Both the position numbers and the translations under genes were made by a program. The notes beneath the pieces are model-generated. The model searched no databases. It was not told the DNA's origin and saw only the letters and a program-made list of their open reading frames with translations. A stretch of DNA of 64,000 nucleotides from Promerops cafer (Eukaryota; Chordata; Aves; Passeriformes; Nectariniidae), in assembly GCA_013398275.1 (NCBI GenBank), contig VZSE01012296.1, positions 186,001-250,000 of the forward strand, written 5' to 3'. Below, in pieces: positions 30,101-42,100 of the stretch; positions within the stretch are counted from its first letter, which is position 1; each line of letters opens with the position of its first letter.

Positions 30101-33100
30101 CTCCCTGCACAAAATTTCCAAGCAAAAACTAAGTCTGAGTAAAAATAACTGGAGAAAATGTGGATGAGCATCAAGACTTAAGTTCAGACATCTGCTACAT
30201 CAGCATTCACTTTCCTTAGATTATCCTAGGGAAAGTTAGAAGAACACTGAAGTATTACAAAACTTCAAAGCAGAAAGTCTGTTTCTACTGGAAGGCTGTT
30301 ACTGTCTGTGTGTGGTACTTAGAGGAAGAAAGCTGAACGTTTCCTTCATATACCACTTCAGGTGCTTGGGAAAAAAGCCTTTTATAACTGCTTCCCCTAT
30401 GATCTGAAATAGTGTACTTGTATGAATAGAAGTTTTTGAAAAAAACCCAGGTTTTAGAATTTCCAATTCAATATGTCTTTCAGTAACTGCAGTCCAAAAC
30501 TTGAAGTTTAACACAGTAGATTTTCTGCATTTGAAGTTACAAAATACTGGAAAGTCAAGGATAGGCAGCCAGGCATACAGGCCTTCTGGAGTCCCAGCAA
30601 GAATGGCTGGCCCTGCTGCCCTAAAAATCATTTCAGTGCAGGATCTGGGAAACAATTCAAAGGATATATCCCTCCCTAGCAGATTGAAACAGGTTTCCAG
30701 CACAGAAAGGGAAGAAAAGTTGTCATATTTGCCTCTCTTGTGAGAACGAGGAGGGACGGATGTGGAGGGGAGCAACACAGGCAAGATTCCCCAGGTGGAG
30801 GAAACTGTTTCTTAAACAGAGGGGAGTTGCTTTGTAATGGCTGCAGTAAGAGATTGCTGTGGTTCTGTTGTTCCATTTACAGTGGTACAAGGCCCTGCAC
30901 CATAGCAGGGCTCGGGGCTGGTGATAACTGCCCTGCATGGCTTGGGTCATGACCACTATGCACACAGGAAAGCAAAAGCAGTGCAAGATCATCTTTTAAA
31001 ACCAAAACAATCCAGGTAGTTAATAAACTGGTTTTTAGAACGTATCTAGGCTAAGTCATTAAATGACGAACTTTTACAGGATAAGAGAAACCATCTTTAC
31101 TATCAACCAGACCCTATCAGAAATCCTACATAGCCTCTCCTCGTTGTGTATATCATTACAATTTTAAGCTGACAGTTCGTTTTCCTGGTACCTTTGCAGC
31201 TTCAACCATACGGGCTGTGGAATCTGCCAGGAGCTTTGCAGCAGCCAGAAGCTTCTTGGAGTTCTCCATGTCGATCTCTGCTTCTGCATCGGACCTCATG
31301 GCATTGACGAGATCCGAGGTGGCCTGAGCCAGCACCCTCGCCTGCCGCACCATTTCACCTGCGGAGCACAGCTGCATTTTTACCTTCTCCTCTCTGCATT
31401 TCAGTCTTGGTTTCAAAACTCAGTGCAGTTTCACAAGGTAAAAATGAAGTCACGTTTGCTGAAGTATTTTTTCACTTGGAAATGATACACATATATATAC
31501 ATATATAACTTGAAAGTTTCATAAACAAATCTTGGATCCCAATATAAATGACAGAAGTGAAGGTTAAGAAAAAAGTGTAGTATTTGCAATCTAGATAGTA
31601 AGACAAAAACACACAATCAGTATTTTTAGGTAATTTTGAATATACAGTTCAATGAAACTCCTGTTGCAGCAAAGACTAATAATTTTGCTTTCAAATTGCA
31701 GCCAAGATTTCACTCTTTTAATAAAAATTACCCATCTTCTTCCTGTGTTTCTGGGGAATTATCTTTTGTCTAATATAAACTGAGAACTTTGTCAGAAAAC
31801 ACTTAGCACCATTGAGATGGTTTTAGCCAAAACCGTCTTGTTTTAGAAGCTGCACTTTCTAGAAACATCTCAGAAGAAAAATGAGATATAAGTTTAAAAA
31901 CCTACAACAAAATCTATTCATAGTAACACCAATCACTGTGAAGTATTTGCTCAGGTGCCTGTCTTCTTATTTGGAGATGAGAAACTGCTATACAAATCTA
32001 TGAAGTGAATCAGTGGCAGAAAACAGACAAAACGTGTGGTTTTTGCAGTGTTCCTTTAGCATGGTATTGATTGTTTTCACTGAATATTTACTCCATCTAG
32101 CACACAGCCATGTGCATGCTGCTGATTTATATTATGGGCTGGATCACTGCCCATGATGACAGCAGTAGCTTTGAAGCAGAAAACAGAAAAGGAGGATTTC
32201 TACTTTCTTGACTCGGAAGGTGCACGTGTGAGTCGTGGCAAGCTACTGCTCCTCGAAGGAACTTACCAGCATCCCCCATGGAACTGAAGATGCTCTCGGT
32301 GACACACATGATGGTGTCTGTGGCCTGGTCGTAGCGTCCGATGGGCTCCCCCCTGCTGGCGAACTGGCGCACGTGCTGCAGGAGGTCACTGAGGGCCTGG
32401 CTGACGATGCTGGCAGCGGCACTGACCTGCTTCAGCAACTCGCTGTCATCCGTAGCAGCCTGGCACGCCCGCACACAGTTCTCCACCGAGCGGTCCACCA
32501 GCTTCCCTGCCTCAATCAGCTGTTCCTGACACACCGGGGAGCTGATGGTGGGACTCACCACCTGCATGGAGAGAGCACCCAGAGCACTCAGGAAAGGCTT
32601 ATTCAGCAGTCCATTCTCAAGGCCACTGGGAACACGCAGCAGCACTCACTGGACACGAAGCTCTGCCCCTTCACAAACACCACTGCCTCACCTTAGCACA
32701 AGCCACAAGCTGGGAAGTAGAGAGTGCACACTGGGTAGCAGCAGCAATGACCCTGTTCTGCAGGACCGTGTCCTCAGCCACCTGTGCTACATTCTTGGCC
32801 TTCAGCACCAACATGGCAGCGGCGTTGGCAACAGCCTTGGCCAAACTCATCAGAACATCCTGGTAAAGTAAAGGGAAAACTCAGTCTGTGACATTAAAAC
32901 ACACTCAGGTGTTAATTCCTGCAATCACTAAGTTCAAATAATTTCTTCCCATTTACCCACTTTAAACACCATCCACATACTTCAATTTTTTAGCAGGATG
33001 GAGTCTTCCTAATGCTTCTACTTTTAAAATGACCTAGTTTTCCAGTAAAGAAAATACTTCCAAATACACTTATTTATAATTTCAACTTCACAGCAGGTAG

Positions 33101-36100
33101 AAAATCTTGTGTTTTAAAAATCAAACCCACTACTTTTTGTTTTGCTTTTCAATATGATAAACCATCCCTTTCCTTACCCACTTTCTCCAACACTCCATAA
33201 CACAGATAAGAATGCTTAAATTGTTTCTCTTAGCCAAGAGCTGTAATACATATATTCAACTAGGAATACAAATGAGAACTCTGACGAAGTTCACAGATTC
33301 ACTGCTGGATGAAGTGGTAAAAATAGCCTGTAAGTTGTCTTAGCAGACACCTTGCACACAGTGCACTCCAGAGGTCTATCTGCTGCTGAAAAGTACCTTC
33401 CCTTGGTTCTGGTGCAAACACGTCCTTGGCATTCAGTGAAAAAATCCACACGTTTTTTACAGAGGATTTAAGTGCACTGCTCTTAAACTGCTAACAGCAA
33501 ACACTGTTAAATCATAAGGCATTATGATTTTGTAACTGATGCTACTATTAATCTTAAAGAAATTTTGTTATACAATGTTTTTTTTCTACTCAGTTTGCCA
33601 AAAGATTTTAACTTCTACATGTTTACATTGACACAGCATTACATACAGACACAGCAAACACTTACATAAAACCTACCATATTTAATGAGAAGAAATACAG
33701 TGCAAAAAGCTCGCCATGAAGCATAACAGCATCTGTATGATGCACAGAACAAAGTAAGGGCTCCTATGAAATCAGCACTCTGTGATTGTGTAATTAAAAC
33801 CAACCAAATGGATCCAATTAGCATAGAGAAACTCCAGCATTTTCTAACCACATTTTGAGCAGCCTGGTTTTATGCAGAGACCTCCTCATTATGAAACTGC
33901 ACACTTCTGACAGTGACAAGCCACCCCCTCATTACCTGGAACCTTTCATCTGTTTCATTCTCTCCAATTTGTCTCAGTAGCTCCCCACTTGCTTGTCCAA
34001 TGCTTCCAGCTGCAGTCAAAACTGTCTGCCGGGGCTGGAAGACATAACAGTGAAATGCATTAATTCAAAGAAAATGAGCTTTACTTGCATTTTAGATTTC
34101 CTCAAGCAACTTCTGCATTGGTGTGCAAGAAATATGGCCAAAACACAGGGAACCTGAGAAGCTTTTCTTTACTCACCTCTCCTGAAGTAGGTTGCACAGC
34201 CTTCAGCAAGTCTGAGACAGCACTGGCCAAGGTTCGAGCAGCTTTCAGGAGGTCTTCTCCACTTCCAACTTCGTCATCCATGAGAGCAGCAAGCAGTTTC
34301 ACACCTTTGGACATCTCAGTGAGGTTGGAGGAGATGGTTGTAATTGCACATCCCACAGCAGTGTAATCAGTGTCAACTGGGTCCCCTGCAGAGCAAATGT
34401 TTTTCAATGAGCAGAATGCTTTAGTGGCTAAAAGGGAAACAGGGGCAGCTACAACAAGCTACACTCTGGTGAGAGACAAGAGACATTTCAAGACAGCCAA
34501 GCAATGCCTACTAAGTAATGTGTCAGGTAAAAAAAATTAGATTGCTATAAGTTTTCTGATTTTCTACATTTCTTCTGCAATAATCTATCCTCTAACTGAA
34601 TGTTTCTTCATTCAATGTAATTTTCTGAGAAGTCCACAGTTTCAGCCTCTTTCAGTACTAAAAGAACCTAAGGTAATACAGTCTTGTCTCCTTTAAGCCA
34701 CTCGCAGCTCCCTCAACCTGTAATTTGCTGAAGAAAAACCCACTGTCAAAAAAAAATCTCTCCTTAACAACTGGCAGATCAATGATGCTTTCTTGTAGTA
34801 ACCTTGCAAACACTCTCAACTCTGTTGGATAAGCAAGCTACATTTTATCTTCACTGACTGTTACAGCTTTAGAGAAACTGAAGATAGAAAAAATTGTGTT
34901 GGGAGGGACACCAAGTTTGTTCAACACATCAATGCACTTAGCTATCAGTGTGTTTTAAAGAAAATTTTCTGCAGCTGCCCCATACTCAGTTCATATGTTC
35001 ATATGTTACTTGATTTAGATTGACAAATAGTTTGGAGACTGCAAGGAAATCCTTCCTGTTGAGATTTACCTGCTGTAAGATTAACAACAGATGCAGTTCC
35101 TGCAGTGATTGCATCAACCTGAGAGTGTATTTCATGTTTTGATTCATCAACCTTGTTCTGAACCCATACTCTTGATGCCTGAAGAGCAAAAACAAAAAGA
35201 GGAATTAAGGACTGCCGTGAGGTTCTGTAAGGCAAGACCCTATGTACATATCCCATCCCTTTGTGAACTTCTACAAGTGAAACAGAAGACAAGCAGCAGG
35301 CCCTTAAAGTAAAATATGAAGGCAAGCATTTTCTTCTGCTGATTCATTCATTACAGATTTGCTCTCACATTTCACTAGCTGCCCTTTTAAGGTAAATGCC
35401 ATAAGAAAGGCTAAACTCTTGACTGACAGTCCCCCATAAGCAAAAACCCTCTGGCTCTGTCCTCATGCCCCAACCTGGATCATGAACAACAGAATCATAT
35501 TTTGTTCTTATTGTCCATGTCTCTGTGAGGCAGTAACTCCCACCATTAATACTGCCCATAGTTTAACTGTACGTATGCCCACAAAACAACAGCATTCCAG
35601 GCAGGTTTATGCAAGGAAGTCTGCTACATCTGATCTCAGGCAACTGATTAGAGTGAGGTGAACCACTGTACATGAATTCCTTAAAGACAGCACAAAGTTT
35701 TTACCCCATCTTAAAAGCTTTAGCAATATCACTTTAGATCTGGGGACAATGACTAAACTGTCTGTAAACAGCCCAAAGCCCTAAGGCTCATTTCTGTGTG
35801 GATTGGAAGAACTCACCATGTCCTGCCCCAGAGGTGGCAGGTTATCCACTTCACTGAGGTCAGCCTGTGCCTGCTGCACTGCATGCATGCTGGTGTTGAT
35901 GGTCCCCATCAGGGCCTGCTGAGCTGAGGTCTGCAAGGCAGAGCAAGGCAAAGGCTGTGCAGAGGGCACTTCAGGCACATGTCACAAGTGCATGAAGAGA
36001 CCCTGAGTGACAGCAGTCCAGCAACCACACCAGGCCGTTTCAGAGCTGCCTTTTCCCTGGCACAATGGAGAAAGCAAAGCCCTCAAACTCTTCTCACAGT

Positions 36101-39100
36101 CTTGATTCTGCTCATGCCATTCCACGCTCTGCAGTACTTTTACATATAAAGTGCTCAACTTTCTCAGCTCAAGCAATGGCCAAGAGACACACACAGACCC
36201 ACTGAGCTTAGTGACCTGCAGTCAAGCAACATGAAAACTCAATTTGCTTCTGGGAGATCATTGCTGATTTCCTGGGACAGCCTCCCAGTGCAATCAAGGA
36301 TGATTCTAAAACCAGATTGTCGTCAATATGCATAAGCTAACAGAAAACTGAAAGGGTTTAGGCAGAGCAGGATGCTGTCTGTATTGGGTGTCTGTGGCAA
36401 AGTTTTGGCTGCAGGGGTGGCCTCTGGGAGAATTAGCTGGGTGCAGCTGGTTCTAGACAGTTCCAACAGACCCAGCACAGGACACAGCTGAGTGCAGCAG
36501 CCAAACTGATGGCACCTCTGGGAAAACATTGGTGACAAAGGGCAAAACATTGGCGAGAAAGGGCAGTGAGGGGGAAAAGGAGTTCAAGAAACAACTCTGC
36601 AAATGCCAGTGCCTGACAGGCATGTGGTGGGGTTGCTCAAGACAGAAGAGCTGAGTTTCCTTAGCCTGTGGGAGAGAGGAAAGTGCAGCAGGTATTTCTC
36701 TGCAGTCTGTGGAGAGGGCAGAGCACAGAGGACCCCACACTACAGCAGATGGGTATTTCCCTGAAAGCAACTGCAGCCCATGGAGAGCCTGTGCTGGAGC
36801 AGGGCTGTGCCAGGAAGGAGCCCAGAGCTGGAGCAGGCTCTCCTAAAGGGAGCTGCAGTTCTTAGGGGACCCCACTGGAGCCAGTTTAACCTGAATGACT
36901 GCAGCCCACAGGAAGGACAAACAGGAGCTGGGGAAAAGTGTGAGGAGCAAGGAGAAGTTGAGAGGGGCTGTTACAAGTTGACCACCTGTGAGCAAGGAAT
37001 AGAAGAGTCAGAACTGAAGGAGTGAAGGTGAGTCTGAGTAAAAAAAGGAGGTAGGTGAGAAGGATTTTTAGTTTTCATCTCTTTCTCACCATCCAGCTGT
37101 ATTTCAATAGACAATAAATTAAGTTCATTTTCTCCAAGCTGATTCCATTTTGCCCACGAACATAATTGATGATCTCTCTGTCTTTATCTTGACCTATACT
37201 GATAAAAAGCTTTTTTTAATCTTATATATCTTCCATACACACTTCTTTGGTTGAGGAGTAGGAGTGCCTCCTGGGCAGGCATCTGGCAAACAGCCAAGGT
37301 CAATTCATTACACAGACTATACTTCTAGTAGTATGCCATGATTTCAAGCATTGACAATATTCTCTAAATGCTGTTTAGTGCTTGTGAAAGTCTTTCAATT
37401 TAAATGAAAAAAAGCACTATGTGCTTTAAGCCTGCTAAAAAATCTCTAAGTTGGTGGGCTAGTGATAAGCTAAAAGTAAGCCTTATTCTTAAAATTGCTT
37501 ACTGTTGCCAGTCTTTAAACGTTGGGGTTTTTTTCCCCTTTGAATACTAGTTTTAACTAGTTAGAAGTAAAGAAAAGGCTGGAAGAGCCTGCTTTAAAGA
37601 AAATGAGGAAAGAAGCCAAAATGTGAGACCCTAAATATTTAAAGCATAGCCAAAACTTATGTTTAGTAGAACAGTCAGGACATTACAGCCAGGACTCCTG
37701 GTCTTAGAAATGCGTATAACATTCTGTTTCTGACTACTTGCTGCCCAGACAGGTTTCACACACAAAACAAGGAGGTTTCTCACAAGTGGGGGCATATGTC
37801 CTCTGTGCATCTGGCCAGTTGTGACTTGCTGCTGAGGAGAAGGCATGATGCCAACGTTGAAAGTCTCGGGGCCGCTGGAGCCCGAGCGCATCACAGCCGG
37901 CAGCGCCACGGAGCCGTGCTCCACCTTCCCGGTGCGGTTAAACTGCTGCTGCAGAATGGTGGGTCTGGGGAAGAACATCCAACACACAGTTAGTGAGCTC
38001 CTGCAAAGCTGAGTTCTGTCAGCTCCTCCTTCTCTAGGATTTAAAGTGCATTTCACAACATTTGGAGAAGCTGGAAAACTTCATGGTTTTTCTTTCTAAC
38101 CACTTTCTAACATATTGGAAAAAAGATAATCTGAGCCTTCTGGCAGATCAGTTATTAATAGCACTAATGAGCGGGCACCAAGGAAAGATGGCAACGTGCA
38201 GTTCTGTTAAACATGATAGAACAGCTTTACCCCTTTTAGCTGCATGGCAGACAGAACCAGAACAAGGTTTATGGCATAACAACTGCTTTGTTTCAGTTGT
38301 ATCACAGGCTGATCAATAGAAAATAGAAGCATGAACCTTGTTGAGATCTTTTGCAAATACTCCCTAGAACTGGGATAAAAACTTCCTTTCTTCCCCCTTC
38401 ATACAAACAAGCACACAGTACTTGCAAGTAATCTGGCAGTCCACCAGATACTGGGCTGGAGAATAATAAATAAAGATACTGCCATCCACGGTCATGAACT
38501 GCCTTGCCAGATATACTGCTCATATTTAAACATGATTCAACCTTTAATAGCTGGAAGTGTCGACAGAAATTCAGGCTGTAACAACAACACTCTGCTGAGG
38601 GGGAAAAAAGTGATTTCAACTATGAAAAAATCTTGTGTTTATCTACTACAAGTTTTGGGCTTCTCTGCACAGCACTTAACTAACAGTATATTCTGGAAGT
38701 GATTTGGAAAGGGCCATGTCAAAATAAAGCACATCTGAACACGTGTGATCCATCGAAAGACGAAACTTCCCATAAGGCCACATGAAATAGCTAACAAATC
38801 TATCTCATATAAACCATATGCTTAACAATAAATCAAATGGACTTTTCACATACACACTGCTGACACTGCCACCCTCAAGAGTTCCAAGAACAGACTTGAG
38901 TGGCTCATTACAGCTTATAATGTCACAAATCTGTTTCTATTGTCTCACTGCACAGAAAGATTTGACATTCCTTTTCAAGAGTGTGGCCAGCTCTACAGTT
39001 CTGTGTTTTGCTAAATTCAGTTACTCTCCCATCAAAACCATAACCTGACCTACTTGTACCAAGCCCTTTCCTCTACCCAGACAACACATCTAATGGGTTT

Positions 39101-42100
39101 GGCTGGTGAGATAAACCAGCTCTGCTCATAACACTGTGTACAACTAAACTGACAGGTGTCAAATCTACTGGAAAACCATGGAACTAGCAGACACAAGCAA
39201 CAAAAACCTGTAAATCATACATGAAGATGAAATAAATACTACAACTTTTCAGCTCTGCTTCATTATCCCTGTCTCTGCCCCAGCATTTTCCTGAATTACA
39301 GCCTGAGTGCCTTTGTTCAAGGGTCAAGTTAGCACAAGCTGCTGCCATTGCTGGTTGCCCAAATCAACAATTTTGTGACAAATATCTGCTCTTCAATCCT
39401 TGAATGAGGCTAGGAGCCTGCTGAATTTCCTGGGGACAGTACTTCCTTCTGTTGAAATACTCTGCAGAAAACCATTCTTTAGCAGTACTACTTCATTTGA
39501 AAAAGCTGCTGCAGCTAAATGTGGCGCTCGCAAAACCAGACCATTTCCTCCTGTTGCACGCACTCACTTCTTAGGTGAAACAGATTCTTCCAACATGGTT
39601 GATTCCTCATCACCTTCAAGCCCAAATCTATCTTTACTTTGTTTCTGGAGGGGGGAAAAGAAGATAAGTTAAACAATGTGTGTTGTTTCTTGCTTTCTCT
39701 CCACCATTTCCTTGCCATTTATCACAAACCTTAACACATGCCCTGCAGAGCTTGTCTGGTGCTGAACACCAGGCTGTTGGGCAGTGAGTGACAACACAAC
39801 CTCCCCAGAGAAGAGGTACTCTTCAGCATTCAACAGCCCAGGTTCTAAACCCTGGCAGATGAAGTACATAAAGCAAACAAACCTGCTGGTGCCTTTTTGA
39901 ACAAAGGTATAAGGAAGTGCTGAAATGTTCCTCTATGGTGCTACCTACTGATGCTTTATGATTTTAGCCTTCATATTTTTCAAATCCTGTACTGCATTAG
40001 TTTTTGCATTGGATTTTTTGCTACATGCCAAGATATTAATACTGTACCTTCTTTAGGATGATATCAATGTAACCTGCAATTAATTGAGAGATCTGTTCTC
40101 CTTCAGTAGTCTGTACTGAATAATAGCTTTCCTGATATTCACCAAAATCCTGAAGAAAAAGGGGAAAAAACTTATTTGAAAATGCCAAGTAAGTAAATGA
40201 ACAAACTGTAACCAAATATGAGTGACAAAATTCAAATTCTGAAATTGTAGACATGTTGTTATATCCAACAGTAAGTTAAACTTCTCCAAAATTCTGAAAC
40301 AGTCTGTGTGTGCGACTGAGGGAAGAGAGAAGAATGCTTCTTATTTCAGTTTAATCACAGATGTTTCATAAATTGAAATGCCCAGGAGATACCTCATCTA
40401 ACTTTATCAGATTCAGTCACTTGAGGATGAAGAACAGTGTTTTTAGAATCCAATTCTAGAGCATAATCATCCATGCAACTGGAAATTAGATGCACATGAA
40501 CCTAGTGAATGCAATTTTCTAGCCTCTGTCTCTTGCTCCATCACTTTAAACAACCTTTTCATATACAAGATGTATGTTGCAGTGGTCTCCTATGGACCAA
40601 ATAATTAGCAAAATATCACATTCATGAAGCTCCTCTAGATTCATAATTATCAAAAACATGAATGAGCCAGCTGACTTGGTTTATGTTCAAATCTTGCAAG
40701 GCACAAAGTACACTATGAATGACAATCACCATAACTATTTACACAAATGTGAATAATAATGCTTTCTCAACTGATACATTAGTTAGGGACAAACCAGATT
40801 TAAAGAGTGGTTTGTTGAAAGATTTAAACAGTACTTCTGAGGAACTGGCCTGTCCAGAAGCACCAAACTACAGATTGAACCTGGACTACAGTATGTGCCA
40901 ATTTATTACTTGAGGACTCAGTGACTCTATAACGCTAGAGAATTAGAGATAGAACAAGTTAGAGTACAGAAGCTGTTCTAAGTCTCCTTGCCACATAAAT
41001 CCCTTGTCCTCTGAATATACACAGAAAGATTACCAAAGTGAAGCTTTTAGGTGAGGCAGCCCAGCGTTTCACAGTTGTCAGTGGCCATTCCTGCAACACT
41101 TCCTTGGTCTTCTCATCCACACGCATCACTGAGTCCTTGGTGACCCCCAGCAAACGAGGAACCAGCTTGTTTTTGCCTTTCATTTTTTCCTATAACAAGG
41201 TGTGGAAGATTCTTTTCCATACAAATGTAGCTTTCCACAGGACAGAGGAAAAGCAAGATAGAATATCTTGACAAAGGGAAGCAACTGGCATGCAGTGACA
41301 ATTTAAAACTCCAGGCTTAGTTTGTCTGGTTACAGACAATGATTTTCAAGCAATGCATTAAGAAGCTCTGGTCTTCAGTGCATCTTTACTATTCAGTTCA
41401 AAAGACAACCCCTCTTCTCACTCCTGCAGGAAACTGAAATATCTTAGTGGTAGAGGTAGCAAACCTTGTTTTAGTGAGGGACCTGAGATAATGCATAACC
41501 AAGATAGAGGATGGTCACAGCAAGGGCCACGTTACCTTAACAAGAAAAAATGACACCCCGTAGGTGCGCAGGGAGCGCGCCAGCTTCACGTACTTCACTT
41601 TGGCTTCTATTTCAGTCATCTCACCACAGTTTTTGTGCTCCTGTAAGAGAGTTCAGCATCAGTCAGGCAGAATCAAAGCTTTCTAGAAACAAACAAAAAA
41701 GGGTACAGCTTTTATCTATTTCAGGATGCTTAGTTAATAATCATTACAATTAGAATATTTGAAAGAAATACTGGGTAGGAATGTTAGCAAAACTATCATA
41801 TAATGCCTCACATCAGAGAAAATAACTAATCTGGGTAAATATAACACTCCTCTTTGACCATCAACCATTTGATCTGTGCCTCAGACCATGCACATTAAAC
41901 CTCTCCTGACACAGTTTAAAACTCTAAGTATTCCTGCTATTTGACACCATTAGGTTTCATACAATTAATGCCTCTTCACTCAGCTTTTACAAGTCATTCA
42001 TGTGTATCAGCACCCTTTTTTTTCCTCCTAGAAACAGATTATTTATTTCTGCTTTGTGCCCAAAACTTCTGATTCATGACAGCCTCAAACCCTGACCATT

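Noticed and set aside
32235..32696. A 153-codon plus-strand open frame
   Set aside because: Antisense shadow of the GC-rich exon 18, reading through its short flanking intron.
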